DNA of 64,000 nucleotides from JBJXGE01 sp046154185. Its GTDB lineage: Bacteria > Planctomycetota > UBA8108 > UBA1146 > JAJFFE01. Below are positions 33,422 through 43,164 of this stretch, in pieces. Numbering within the stretch: position 1 is the first letter of the stretch; each line of letters starts with the position of its first letter. A program made the translations under genes and the position numbers. The DNA lies in the NCBI GenBank assembly GCA_046154185.1, contig JBJXGE010000076.1:11500-75499 (forward strand), in the 5' to 3' direction. The notes under the pieces were generated by a model, which was given only the letters and a program-made list of their open reading frames with translations, searched no databases and had not been told where the DNA came from.

Positions 33422-34750
33422 CTACTCGCAGTCCGCAAAATCATCGCAATCGATGCCGTCCGCGGTTGGATCCAATCCGCAGGCGGGATACGGCGCGGCG
33501 GGAGCGGGTCCAGCGCTGAAGAGAAACGTGAGGCTAAAGATCACGTCGGCGATGTTCGTGGCGCCATCGTCATTGCTGTCGTAGGCGTCCGGGCAATCCG
33601 TTGGCAGCGCGCCGCCGACGAACAACACACCGAGGAACGCAATACCGTCGGCGATGTTGAGCGAACCATCTCCATTGACGTCGCCTCGGCGAAACTGCAC
33701 TTCGCACAACACCGTGCAACACGTCTGCGGAATCGCGTCGCCGCACGGCGTCTCGCCGCGCACGCAAATCGTCGACGTGGTCGGTCCGGCTTGCACGGTC
33801 GCAAACTGCGACGTGCCGGAGACCGTCGTCGCCAGCACACCGTCGACGAATACTTGCAAGAAGCTGTACGTCGACGAATTGAACCAGCTCATCGAGACCA
33901 GGCACGTCGAGGGATCGATGGTGCACGTAAGAAAGACCACGGGCGTAGCCGGCACGAGCAAATCGGGGCAATCGACCGTGCAGCAACGCAGCGCGCCGGG
34001 AATGCCGTCGACGTCGGGGCGATGACAGTACGTGTGAAGCCCGACGACGCCGGTCACAGTGTAGCTCGTCGCCGTGCCTGGGAGCGTCGCAATCACGACA
34101 CCATCTTCGAGAATGTCGATCGAATCGTAGACCGCGCCATTCTGCCAAGTGAGATTCACGTCGCAGATGCAATCGACGACCGTCTGTTGGCACGCAAAAT
34201 TGGTCGCGGGCGTCGGGCCGCCGGTGACGGTGATCGGGGCGCACTGCGTCATCGGCGTTATGGACTCGCTAGCGGCGTTGATAATCACGACCGGCACCGG
34301 CGGCGAACCGAGCGAAGCGCAAAAACAAGCGTTGGTCGTGAAGCCGGGATTTCCGATCATCGCATACGACACGCGCGCGAGTTCGAAGTCGACGCCGGTC
34401 GGGAGCGCGGCGCACGATGTGAAGCAAATCAGCACGCCTTGCGTGAAACCGCCGGCGTAAAGATCGAGCGATTGGAAGTCGGGAGGATTGCCATTCTTGA
34501 TGGTGGCGGTCGTCAACCCCGGGACGACGGCGATCGGCTGCACGATACTCGCGTCCGCGCACAGCCCGTACGACCAACCACGCACGAGACCCACTGAGTT
34601 GTCGAACAGCACGGAAGAGGTCGCAACGGTCGTAATGTCTGCAGTGACGGGAGTCGGTGCGAGCACGTAGCTCGGCTGCGCGAAACTCTTGCTGCCAGCA
34701 ATGAAGAGTGCGCAACACAACCCCGCAGCCAGGACATGGCGGCGTGACAT
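33422..34750 (-). CDS. Secreted protein with Cys-rich FN3-like repeats and dockerin-like module
   Basis: 442 aa. AAAGG lies 8 bp before the ATG; signal peptide HVLAAGLCCALFIAGSKSFA. An N-terminal cohesin-like or adhesin-like region (about 25-180) precedes two Cys-rich FN3-like repeats (DVNLTWQNGAVYDSIDILED ... LPGTATSYTV ... LRCCTVDC; and VSMSWFNSSTYSFLQVFVDG ... TCCTVLC). The dockerin-like pair (DVNGDGSLNIADGI, DSNDDGATNIADVI) and tail CGLDPTADGIDC end the protein. The same FN3-like repeat recurs in the giant protein at 43-47 kb. It converges on the phosphofructokinase gene, 9 bp apart. Confidence 0.85.
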   Translation of the reverse strand: MSRRHVLAAGLCCALFIAGSKSFAQPSYVLAPTPVTADITTVATSSVLFDNSVGLVRGWSYGLCADASIVQPIAVVPGLTTATIKNGNPPDFQSLDLYAGGFTQGVLICFTSCAALPTGVDFELARVSYAMIGNPGFTTNACFCASLGSPPVPVVIINAASESITPMTQCAPITVTGGPTPATNFACQQTVVDCICDVNLTWQNGAVYDSIDILEDGVVIATLPGTATSYTVTGVVGLHTYCHRPDVDGIPGALRCCTVDCPDLLVPATPVVFLTCTIDPSTCLVSMSWFNSSTYSFLQVFVDGVLATTVSGTSQFATVQAGPTTSTICVRGETPCGDAIPQTCCTVLCEVQFRRGDVNGDGSLNIADGIAFLGVLFVGGALPTDCPDAYDSNDDGATNIADVIFSLTFLFSAGPAPAAPYPACGLDPTADGIDCDDFADCE

Positions 34751-35015
34751 GAATGAACCTTTCTGAAGCGAAGAATCGTCAGCCCAACGTCGGCTACTCT
34801 AGGGTCGGACCGCCAAAAAGTCTACTGGCAGATTCGTCCGCGTGTGCCGAGGTTGCGGATGTCGGCGAGCTGTCGCGAATTCGGCCTAGTCGCATGGCCT
34901 CGTCGTTCGCGTACAGACAGATTCGTGGCGTTTCCTATAGAATCTGCGCCGACTCATTCGCGCAGCGAATCGTCGGGCATTCATCACAGTTTCGTTAAAC
35001 ATTCTCGAGGGGTCC

Positions 35016-36326
35016 TTGAATTGCATGGGCACGTTGTCTCGACGACTGCTACGCGCCTGCTTAGTCGGAAGCCTCCTGATCGCCAGCCGGCCTTGTTACG
35101 CGCAATCCGACCGACTTGCGCTCGCGCGTGAGAGCTTGGCAAAGGGTGACTACAAGACGGCCATCGATATCACGACGATTCTTCTTAAAGAAAACTCTGA
35201 AGATATTGCCGCTGCGCAGCTCAACGGGCGGGCGTGCTTCACCGCCGCGGAGCAGCTCCGCAAGAGCGGCAGCGCCGCGCGGGATTGGCTCGCCGCTTAT
35301 CGCGCCGCGCGCGAGGCGCTCACTCTCGTTAGGAACTTCAGGGGCGAGCAGCACACCGACGGTAGCACTTTTCAAGCGATCGGATGGTGCTACCTCGTCG
35401 AAGGTGACTATCAGCAGGCCGCGCAGGTGTTCGAAGCGGCGATCACGCGCGGCGGACAGGAGACCAATTTCGCCGCAATCCATCGTTTGCTTGGCCTCAC
35501 TTTCGTGCGGCTAGACCAAACAGACGTCGCGTTGCGCCAGTATCGCCGAGCATTGGAACTGGATCCCCGGGAGGTCGACGCCACGCTCGAGCTTTCCGAA
35601 CTGCTCGCGCAGCAGATGCAGCAGGATGAAGCGCGAAAACTGCTTTGGAGTTGCGTCAGCCAGCTCGGGGCAAGCGGTGAGACCGGAGATCTCGAGCGCG
35701 TGTACTTGCGACTCTATAGACTCGCGCTTTCCGAGAACAATCTCGAGCTAGCGCTCGAGCCTCTGCGCCTCTGTCGAACCGCCGTGCCGAACAGCCTCAG
35801 TGCGCGGTTTCAACTCGGGTATATCTACTACCGCCTAGGCGAATTTGCCGGGGCGCAGGGTGAGTTTGCGATCTTCCTCGAACCGGGTTATCGCGGACCC
35901 AAGCAACTTTGCGGAGAAGCTCACGCGTGGAGCGGAATCATGGCCGCGCACCAAGATGACTTTCCGCGCGCGCGCGCGCTGCTGACGCGTGCTCTCGAAA
36001 TCATCCCGAATCACGGCGCGAGCCTCCAATGCCTCGCGCGCACACAGAAACGTCTGGGTGAGTCGGAACTCGCGGCGACCACGCTCGAGAAATTCCGAGT
36101 CGTGGCCGGCGCTGAGAATCGGCTGCATCTGTTGCGGAAGAACCTGGGGCAGCCATCACTCGAGCGGGACTCCCGCATTGCGATGATCCGCGAACTCATC
36201 GGCCTCGATCGCCTTGACCAAGCTGCCGAAGAGTTGCTCGTGTTCAATTCGCGCGCTCCGAACGGCGTGATCGCCGCCAAGCTGGAGCAGGAAATCGCGA
36301 CGGCGCGGGCGGCGAAGCGGCCGTGA
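35016..36326 (+). CDS. Secreted tetratricopeptide-repeat protein
   Basis: 436 aa. Signal peptide LLRACLVGSLLIASRPCYAQ, then 8-9 TPR-like helical pairs (LARESLAKGDYKTAIDITTILL, AIGWCYLVEGDYQQAAQVFEAAI, LTFVRLDQTDVALRQYRRALELDP, FQLGYIYYRLGEFAGAQGEFAIFL, LTRALEIIPNHGASLQCLA). The start is uncertain: GAGGGG precedes a TTG at 35016 by 3 bp and an ATG at 35025 by 12 bp. The stop overlaps the ATG of the ASPIC gene by one base, so the two are coupled. TPR/ASPIC pairs are common in planctomycetes. Confidence 0.88.
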   Translation: MNCMGTLSRRLLRACLVGSLLIASRPCYAQSDRLALARESLAKGDYKTAIDITTILLKENSEDIAAAQLNGRACFTAAEQLRKSGSAARDWLAAYRAAREALTLVRNFRGEQHTDGSTFQAIGWCYLVEGDYQQAAQVFEAAITRGGQETNFAAIHRLLGLTFVRLDQTDVALRQYRRALELDPREVDATLELSELLAQQMQQDEARKLLWSCVSQLGASGETGDLERVYLRLYRLALSENNLELALEPLRLCRTAVPNSLSARFQLGYIYYRLGEFAGAQGEFAIFLEPGYRGPKQLCGEAHAWSGIMAAHQDDFPRARALLTRALEIIPNHGASLQCLARTQKRLGESELAATTLEKFRVVAGAENRLHLLRKNLGQPSLERDSRIAMIRELIGLDRLDQAAEELLVFNSRAPNGVIAAKLEQEIATARAAKRP

Positions 36327-38077
36327 TGACAAAGCCGATCGAGTCGCGCGCGCGCCAAAGCATCGCTGTGATCTGCGCCTTGCTCGCATGCTGTGGTTGC
36401 GACCGGGCAGCGACCCCCGTCGCGCCACCGCCACCGACGACACGGCTCTTTGATGACGTCGCGGTCGCACGCGGCATCGACTTCGTGCACTACAACGGCT
36501 TTACGGGCAATCGCTACATTTTGGAAATCACCGGCTCGGGCGGCGGCTTTCTCGATTACGACCTCGACGGCGACCTCGATATCTTTCTGGTCAACGGCGC
36601 TGTGCTCCCGGGCGCGGAGCCGCCTGCGGCGCTGCCGCGCAACGCGCTCTATCGCAATGACGGGGCCCGCGGCTTCACCGACGTCACCGACAGCGCGGGT
36701 GTCGGCCCCGTCACGGATGGCAAATTGCGCTACGGCATGGGCGTCGCGACCGGCGACATCGACAACGATGGCGACGTCGATCTCTACGTCACGAACTTCG
36801 GCGACAACATTTTGTATCGCAATCGCGGCGATGGCCGCTTCGAGGACATCACGCTTTCGGCGCACGCGGCCGGTCCGAAGTGGTCGTCGTCCGCGGCGTT
36901 CTTTGACTACGACCGCGACGGCGACCTCGACCTCTTCATTTGTGGCTATCTCGACTTCGACCCGGCGACCGCCAAACCGTGTCGAATCGGACAACTGCAC
37001 ATCTACTGTGGGCCGTCGAGCTTCGCCGGCATTCCGGACCGGCTGCTGAGAAACGACGGTACGGGGGTCTTCACCGATGTCAGCGACGAGTGCGGCGTCG
37101 TCGACTCGAATGGCAAGGGTCTCGGCGTCGTGCCAGGGGATTTCGATAACGATGGCGACATCGATTTCTATGTCGCCAACGATGGCACGCCGAATTTTCT
37201 TTACATCAATGACGGTGCGCGCGAGCACGGTCGCTTCCACGAAGAAGCCGAGGCGCGCTTCGCCGCCTATAGCGAAGACGGCCGGGCGTTCGCCGGCATG
37301 GGCACCGATTTCGGCGACTTCGATAGCGACGGCGATCTCGACATCGTTGTCACGAACCTCGACGCGCAGACGAATTCGATGTACCGCAACGAGCTGGAGT
37401 TCGGGACGACCGAGTCGAGCCACGCCGTGGGACTCGGAGCGAGCACACTGCAAGACGTCGGCTTTGGCGCCTGCTTTCTCGATTTCGACCTCGATGGCGA
37501 TCTCGATCTGTTCTTCGCCAACGGTCACGTAATGGACAACGTCGCCGAGTTTCGACCGGGCGCGACCTGCGCGCAGGATGACAAACTCTTCGAGAATCGC
37601 GGCGGCAAGTTCGTCGAAGTATTGGCGGCACGGCCTGCGAACGAACGATTGCCGCGGCGCGTCGGTCGCGGCGCCGCGTGCGGCGATGTCGATAACGATG
37701 GCGATGTCGATTTGTTGGTTACGAACAACAACGATCGACCGTTCCTGCTGTTGAATGACGCGCGCTCGCGCGGCGCGGCGGCCGTGGGGCTGTTACTCGA
37801 AGGCGCCCCGCCCGCGTCGAATCGCGATGCGATCGGCGCGCGCGTGATCGCAACCGTTGGCGGTCAGCGCATGCTGCGCGAAGTGAAGACCGCCTATTCC
37901 TATCTCGCATGTCACGATCCGCGGCTCTTATTCGGCGTGCCGCCTTCGACGACGCGGGTCGACTTTGAAATCCGTTGGCCGAGCGGGACGATGGAGCGAC
38001 TCACGCTGGAGCCGGGCGCCTATCACCACATCCTCGAGGGCCGGGGCGTCAAAGAATCGCGACCGTTTGCCCGGTGA
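36326..38077 (+). CDS. CRTAC1-type lipoprotein: FG-GAP/VCBS repeats plus ASPIC/UnbV domain
   Basis: 583 aa exported protein with lipobox-like LLACCGC. VCBS-type calcium loops recur along residues 60-460 (DYDLDGDLDIFLVN, DIDNDGDVDLYVTN, DYDRDGDLDLFICG, DFDNDGDIDFYVAN, DFDSDGDLDIVVTN, DFDLDGDLDLFFAN, DVDNDGDVDLLVTN), predicting a seven-bladed propeller. The C-terminal ASPIC/UnbV domain begins SNRDAIGARVIATVGG and ends RVDFEIRWPSGTMERL. The function of this widespread architecture is unknown. Coupled to the TPR gene upstream through TGATG. Confidence 0.92.
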   Translation: MTKPIESRARQSIAVICALLACCGCDRAATPVAPPPPTTRLFDDVAVARGIDFVHYNGFTGNRYILEITGSGGGFLDYDLDGDLDIFLVNGAVLPGAEPPAALPRNALYRNDGARGFTDVTDSAGVGPVTDGKLRYGMGVATGDIDNDGDVDLYVTNFGDNILYRNRGDGRFEDITLSAHAAGPKWSSSAAFFDYDRDGDLDLFICGYLDFDPATAKPCRIGQLHIYCGPSSFAGIPDRLLRNDGTGVFTDVSDECGVVDSNGKGLGVVPGDFDNDGDIDFYVANDGTPNFLYINDGAREHGRFHEEAEARFAAYSEDGRAFAGMGTDFGDFDSDGDLDIVVTNLDAQTNSMYRNELEFGTTESSHAVGLGASTLQDVGFGACFLDFDLDGDLDLFFANGHVMDNVAEFRPGATCAQDDKLFENRGGKFVEVLAARPANERLPRRVGRGAACGDVDNDGDVDLLVTNNNDRPFLLLNDARSRGAAAVGLLLEGAPPASNRDAIGARVIATVGGQRMLREVKTAYSYLACHDPRLLFGVPPSTTRVDFEIRWPSGTMERLTLEPGAYHHILEGRGVKESRPFAR

Positions 38078-38150
38078 CGGGGCCGAAGCCGCAGGTTCGT
38101 ACTCGCGCCCCTAAAAAAAAAGTCCCGTTCCCAGCGCCGACGGACGCCGA

Positions 38151-38168
38151 TATCCTTCTATGCGGATA
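38151..38168. promoter_or_regulatory. Candidate operator upstream of the arsR-metH operon
   Basis: TATCC (38151-38155) and GGATA (38164-38168) form an inverted repeat with an 8-bp spacer, 13 bp before the regulator start. It could be the autoregulatory site of the SahR-like regulator. An A-run of nine lies at 38113-38121, just upstream. The repeat is short, so the call is tentative. Confidence 0.35.
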
Positions 38169-38181
38169 GGCGGATTTAAGG

Positions 38182-39138
38182 ATGCCCGGACTCCAAGCGG
38201 CGGCCGACACTTTGCGACTCATGAGCGATCCGACTCGGCTTCGGCTCCTCGCGGTGATCGCGGAGGAAGAATTGACGGTCGCGGAACTGACGCGGATCAC
38301 GCGCATTTCGCAGTCGCGGGTGTCGACGCACCTCGGCAAGTTGCGCGAAGCGCGACTCGTGCGCGATCGGCGCGCCGGGACGTCCGTGTTTTACAGCCTC
38401 AACGAGTCGGATATGCCGCCCGAGGCACGACGGCTTTGGGAGACGCTGCGCGAGACGACGGTCGATCCGCTCATCGAAGATGATCTACGCCGCTTGACCG
38501 AAGTCGTGCGAGCGCGCTCGAAAGATTGGGCGTCGGCGGTCGCCGGCAGCATGCACCTGGTGTATTCCCCGGGCCGCATTTGGGAAGGCGCGGCGCGCGC
38601 GCTCCTCGGACTCGCGCAGCTCGGCGACGTGATTGACATCGCCTCCGGCGACGGCGTGCTCGCCGAGCTCGTCGCGCCGCGCGCGCATTCCGTCGTGTGC
38701 GTCGATGCGAATGAGCGCGTCGTCGGCGCGGGTCGCGAGCGACTCAAGAGTTTGTCGCACGTGCGCTTCATCGAAGGCGACATGCACGCGTTGCCCGTTG
38801 CGGATGCGAGTTTCGATAACGCGTTGTTGATGAATGCACTCACGTACGCGCGTGCGCCCGAACAAGTGCTGCGCGAAGTCGCGCGCGTGCTCAGGCCGGG
38901 CGGCGCGCTCGTCGGCACGACGCTGCGGCGCCACCGCCACGAAGATGCCGTGAAGCAATACAACCACGTTTCCTTGGGATTCGAGCCCGACGAGCTGCGC
39001 GCGCTGTGCGAAGACGCCGGCTTGGCGGTCGAACTCTGTGCGCTCACTTGCCGTGAACGGCAAGCGCCCTACTTTGAGATCATCACCTTGCACGCGCGCC
39101 GCCGCGCGCGCGCCGAGCGGAAGAAGACGAGAGCTTGA
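38182..39138 (+). CDS. ArsR-type regulator fused to SAM methyltransferase domain (SahR-like)
   Basis: 318 aa fusion. Residues 1-85 are an ArsR winged helix (LMSDPTRLRLLAVIAEEELTVAELTRITRISQSRVSTHLGKLREARLV) without the metal-binding Cys of ArsR/SmtB. Residues about 100-318 are a class I methyltransferase fold with motif I DIASGDG near 150, VCVDANERVV and EGDMHALPVADASFDNALL. SahR in Proteobacteria has this layout and senses S-adenosylhomocysteine to control methionine-cycle genes. The metH TTG overlaps its stop (TTGA), so the two are cotranslated, which supports that role. Confidence 0.9.
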   Translation: MPGLQAAADTLRLMSDPTRLRLLAVIAEEELTVAELTRITRISQSRVSTHLGKLREARLVRDRRAGTSVFYSLNESDMPPEARRLWETLRETTVDPLIEDDLRRLTEVVRARSKDWASAVAGSMHLVYSPGRIWEGAARALLGLAQLGDVIDIASGDGVLAELVAPRAHSVVCVDANERVVGAGRERLKSLSHVRFIEGDMHALPVADASFDNALLMNALTYARAPEQVLREVARVLRPGGALVGTTLRRHRHEDAVKQYNHVSLGFEPDELRALCEDAGLAVELCALTCRERQAPYFEIITLHARRRARAERKKTRA

Positions 39139-42100
39139 AAACGCATCAACGCGATCGCACCGACGAGCTCAAGGCCATCCTCGCCCGCCGCATTCTGATT
39201 CTCGACGGCGCCATGGGCACCATGATTCAAGCGCAACAGCACAGCGAGGAAACTTTTCGCGGCACCCGTTTTCGCACGCACGGGTGCGATCTCAAAGGGA
39301 ACAACGACCTCCTCAACATTACGCACCCGGAGGCCATCCTCACCATTCACCGGAGCTTTCTAGAGCACGGCGCCGACATCATCGAAACGAATACGTTCAA
39401 CTCGACACGCGTGTCGCAAGCGGAGTACCGGCTCGACGATCTCGCCTACGAACTCAATGTCGCGGGCGCACGGCTCGCGCGACGCGCCGCCGATGAGGTC
39501 AACGCACGCACGCCCGAAAAGCCGCGCTTTGTCGCCGGCGCGCTCGGGCCGACCAGTCGCACGGCGTCCTTGTCGCCCGACGTCAATAATCCTGGGTTTC
39601 GCAACACGAGCTTCGAAGAGTTGGCGCGCGTGTATGGCGAAGCGGCGCGCGGACTGATCGACGGCGGCGCCGACTTGCTGCTGATCGAAACCGTCTTCGA
39701 CACGCTCAACGCGAAGGCGGCGATCTTCGCGCTCGAGGAGTTGTTCGCCGATTGCGGCCGGCGCTGGCCGGTCATCGTTTCGGGCACGATTACGGATGCG
39801 AGCGGCCGCACGCTGTCCGGCCAAACCGCGAGCGCGTTTTGGACCAGCGTCGAGCACGCGCGGCCGCTGGCGGTCGGTTTCAACTGCGCGCTCGGCGCCG
39901 GCGACCTGCGACCGCACATCGAAGAGCTCGCGCGCATCGCCGACACTTTCGTCGCGGTCTATCCCAATGCCGGACTCCCGAACGAAATGGGCGACTACGA
40001 CGACACACCGTGTCACATGGCGGAAGTGCTCGGCGAATTCGCGCAAAGCGGGTTCCTGAACATTGTCGGCGGCTGCTGCGGCACGACGCCCGAGCACATT
40101 CGCGAGCTCGCGGCCGCCGTTAGCAAGTTTCCGGCGCGGCCGGTGCCGGTGACGCCGCCCCACTTACGCTTGAGCGGTCTCGAAACACTGACGGTGCGAC
40201 CCGACAGCAACTTCGTCAACATTGGCGAACGCACAAACGTCACGGGCTCGCGCGCGTTTGCGAAACTCATCCGCGTGCGCGACTACGACCAAGCGCTCGT
40301 GATCGCGCGGCAACAAGTCGAGAACGGCGCGCAGATCATCGACGTCAACATGGACGAGGGCCTGCTCGATTCCGAGGAAGCAATGAGTCTCTTTCTGAAA
40401 CTCATCGCGTCTGAGCCGGACATCGCGCGAGTGCCGATCATGATCGACTCATCGAAGTGGAGCGTGATCGAAGCGGGCCTGCGTTGCGTGCAGGGCAAGT
40501 CCATCGTCAACTCGATCAGCTTGAAGGAGGGTGAAGAGAAGTTCATCGCGGAGGCGAAGCTGTGCCGTCGATACGGCGCGGCGGTCGTCGTTATGGCCTT
40601 CGATGAAGCCGGCCAAGCCGATACCTTCGAACGCAAAGTTGGGATTTGCGCGCGCAGCTACAAGATCCTGACCGAACAGGTCGGGTTTCCGCCGCAGGAC
40701 ATTATCTTCGACCCGAACATTTTCGCGGTCGCGACCGGCATTGAAGAACACAACCGCTACGCGCTCGACTTCATCGAGGCGACGCGCGCGATCAAGGCGC
40801 GGTTGCCGCACGCAAAGATTTCCGGCGGCGTGAGCAACGTGTCCTTTGCGTTTCGCGGCAACGACCCCGTGCGCGAGGCGATCCACTCGGTGTTTCTCTA
40901 TCACGCGGTTTGTGCCGGCATGGACATGGGAATCGTCAACGCCGGGCAGCTCGGCGTGTACGACGAGTTGCCGAAGGATTTGCTCGAGCGGGTCGAAGAC
41001 GTTGTCTTGAACCGACGCGCGGACGCGACCGATCGGCTCATCGAGTACGCCGAAAACGTCAAGGGCAAGGCAAAAGAGACTCAAGAGGAAGAAGCTTGGC
41101 GGAGCGGGTCGGTCGAGGCGCGCATCTCGCACGCGCTCGTGAAGGGCATCACGACCTACATCGAGGAAGACACCGAGGAAGCGCGCTGTAAATACCCGCG
41201 ACCCTTGCATGTCATCGAAGGGCCGCTGATGGCCGGCATGAACGTGGTCGGTGATTTGTTCGGCTCAGGAAAAATGTTCTTGCCGCAGGTCGTGAAGAGC
41301 GCGCGTGTGATGAAGAAGGCCGTCGCCGTGCTCTTGCCGTTCATGGATGCCGAGCGCGAGTTGAGCGGAGTCAGCGCCGAAGCCGCGACCAAAGGCAAGA
41401 TCGTGCTTGCGACCGTCAAAGGCGACGTCCACGACATCGGTAAGAACATCGTCGGCGTCGTGCTTCAGTGCAACAACTACCAGGTGATCGACCTCGGCGT
41501 CATGGTGCCATGCGCGAAGATCCTCGAGACGGCGCGGCGCGAGCGCGCCGACATCATCGGACTGAGCGGTCTCATCACGCCGTCGCTCGATGAGATGTGC
41601 CATGTCGCGCGCGAGATGCAGCGCGAGGGTTTTGAGCTGCCGCTTCTCATCGGCGGCGCGACGACTTCGCGCGTCCACACCGCCGTCAAAATCGAGCCGC
41701 ACTATCGGGGCGCCGTCGTGCACGTCACCGATGCGTCGCGCGCGGTCGGCGTTATGACGAGTCTCATGAGCGTCGATCAGCGCGCGCTGTATGCGGCCGC
41801 CGTAAAAGCGGAGTACGCGCAAGTGCGTGCGCAGCGGCAAGGCACGCGCGACACGGCGCAGCAGCTTTCGATCGCGGCGGCGCGCACGAATAGACTCAAG
41901 ACCGATTGGCAGCTCACGCCGCCGCTCCGGCCGCGCCAACTCGGCGTGCAGGTGCTGCACGATTACTCGATCGAAGAACTGAGCCGCTACATCGACTGGA
42001 CGCCGTTCTTTCATGCGTGGGAATTGCGCGGGCGTTACCCGGGGATCTTGACGAACGAGAAGTACGGCGCGGCGGCGCGAAGCGTGTTCCGCGATGCGCA

Positions 42101-42890
42101 AACGCTCCTCAAGCATTTTAGTCATGAGCGGCTCGTACTCGCGCAAGGCGTGATGGGGATCTTCCCCGCCAACAGCGTCGGCGACGATATCGAGGTGTAC
42201 ACCGACGAGTCGCGGCGCGAGCTCAAGTGCGTGGTGCGCACGCTGCGCCAACAGATGGCGAAGAGCAACGACAATCCGAACTACGCGCTCGCGGACTTTG
42301 TCGCGCCGCGCGAGAGCGGCGTGATCGATTACTTCGGCGCCTTCGCGGTCACGGCCGGCGTCGGCCTCGATCGCTTAGCAGCGAAGTTCGAGCGCGAGCA
42401 CGATGATTACAACTCGATCTTGGCAAAGGCGCTGTGCGACCGACTCGCCGAAGCGTTCGCCGAGCGCTTGCACGAGCGCGTGCGAAAAGAATATTGGGGC
42501 TACGCCGTCGGCGAGCGCCTCGATAGCGAAGGCTTGCTCGAAGAAAAATACCGCGGCATCCGGCCGGCGCCGGGCTATCCCGCGTGTCCGGACCACACCG
42601 AGAAGCGCACGCTGTTTGACATGCTTGAAGTCGAGAAAAACGTCGGCATCACGCTCACCGAGAGCTTCGCGATGCTGCCCGCCGCATCGGTCTCCGGTTT
42701 CTACTTCGGCCACCCCGCCGCGATCTACTTCGGCATCGGCAAAATCGGCCAAGACCAAATCACCGACTACGCGCGCCGCAAAGGCATGGACCGCGCCACC
42801 GTCGAGCGCTGGCTCGAAGCGAGCCTCGGGTATGCGTCGACGGCGGAAGCGGAGAGTGCGCGCGTGACCGCGGCGGTTGGGCGCGGTTGA
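39135..42890 (+). CDS. metH: Methionine synthase, cobalamin-dependent
   Basis: 1251 aa, full length. It transfers the methyl group of 5-methyl-THF to homocysteine through cobalamin. Domain order: homocysteine-binding (1-325; zinc Cys near 250 in VGFNCALGAG and 312-313 in VGGCCGTTP), pterin-binding (about 355-620; NIGERTNVTGSRAF), cobalamin-binding with the lower-ligand motif DVHDIGKN near 763, and the AdoMet reactivation domain (about 930-1240; YWGYAVGE, GIRPAPGYPACPDH). TTG start overlapping the regulator stop. No B12 riboswitch was recognised in the 104 bp before the regulator. Confidence 0.97.
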   Translation: MKTHQRDRTDELKAILARRILILDGAMGTMIQAQQHSEETFRGTRFRTHGCDLKGNNDLLNITHPEAILTIHRSFLEHGADIIETNTFNSTRVSQAEYRLDDLAYELNVAGARLARRAADEVNARTPEKPRFVAGALGPTSRTASLSPDVNNPGFRNTSFEELARVYGEAARGLIDGGADLLLIETVFDTLNAKAAIFALEELFADCGRRWPVIVSGTITDASGRTLSGQTASAFWTSVEHARPLAVGFNCALGAGDLRPHIEELARIADTFVAVYPNAGLPNEMGDYDDTPCHMAEVLGEFAQSGFLNIVGGCCGTTPEHIRELAAAVSKFPARPVPVTPPHLRLSGLETLTVRPDSNFVNIGERTNVTGSRAFAKLIRVRDYDQALVIARQQVENGAQIIDVNMDEGLLDSEEAMSLFLKLIASEPDIARVPIMIDSSKWSVIEAGLRCVQGKSIVNSISLKEGEEKFIAEAKLCRRYGAAVVVMAFDEAGQADTFERKVGICARSYKILTEQVGFPPQDIIFDPNIFAVATGIEEHNRYALDFIEATRAIKARLPHAKISGGVSNVSFAFRGNDPVREAIHSVFLYHAVCAGMDMGIVNAGQLGVYDELPKDLLERVEDVVLNRRADATDRLIEYAENVKGKAKETQEEEAWRSGSVEARISHALVKGITTYIEEDTEEARCKYPRPLHVIEGPLMAGMNVVGDLFGSGKMFLPQVVKSARVMKKAVAVLLPFMDAERELSGVSAEAATKGKIVLATVKGDVHDIGKNIVGVVLQCNNYQVIDLGVMVPCAKILETARRERADIIGLSGLITPSLDEMCHVAREMQREGFELPLLIGGATTSRVHTAVKIEPHYRGAVVHVTDASRAVGVMTSLMSVDQRALYAAAVKAEYAQVRAQRQGTRDTAQQLSIAAARTNRLKTDWQLTPPLRPRQLGVQVLHDYSIEELSRYIDWTPFFHAWELRGRYPGILTNEKYGAAARSVFRDAQTLLKHFSHERLVLAQGVMGIFPANSVGDDIEVYTDESRRELKCVVRTLRQQMAKSNDNPNYALADFVAPRESGVIDYFGAFAVTAGVGLDRLAAKFEREHDDYNSILAKALCDRLAEAFAERLHERVRKEYWGYAVGERLDSEGLLEEKYRGIRPAPGYPACPDHTEKRTLFDMLEVEKNVGITLTESFAMLPAASVSGFYFGHPAAIYFGIGKIGQDQITDYARRKGMDRATVERWLEASLGYASTAEAESARVTAAVGRG

Positions 42891-43046
42891 AAGACGAGTG
42901 AGCGAAACCGCCGGGGGTCGAACTCTTCGTCAGCAAGAAATACTCGCAGAGGCCTCGAAGAGCCGGGTTGATGGCCGGCGATCGGAGGCCGAGTCGTTTA
43001 TGAGACGCGCGCGCGACATCTTGCGCGCCGCCAGCAAGACTAACGT

Positions 43047-43082
43047 GAGCCGAGCAGGCTCCGTTCGGAACCCGCTCGGCTC
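43047..43082 (+). terminator. Hairpin downstream of metH
   Basis: gagccgagc (43047-43055) pairs with gctcggctc (43074-43082) and is followed by AATTTCCTTT, a weak T-rich stretch. Probable metH terminator. The 274 bp between metH and the next gene hold no convincing ORF. Confidence 0.5.
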
Positions 43083-43164
43083 GCAGCAATTTCCTTTCAC
43101 GTATTATTGACCGCTTTCGCGGATGAGCGCCCTGAACGCGCTTTCCCGCGCAGCGCTTAAAGAG

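Noticed and set aside
36011..37528. 505-codon open frame antisense to the TPR/ASPIC genes
   Set aside because: It mirrors the Asp-rich VCBS repeats (Ile/Glu/Val-rich reverse complement) and has no independent domain.
38078..38181. SAM, SAH or cobalamin riboswitch before the arsR-metH operon
   Set aside because: The 104-bp leader is too short for a cobalamin riboswitch and contains no recognisable SAM or SAH aptamer core.
42877..43110. 77-codon frame after metH
   Set aside because: It overlaps the metH end, runs through the terminator hairpin and has no recognisable feature.
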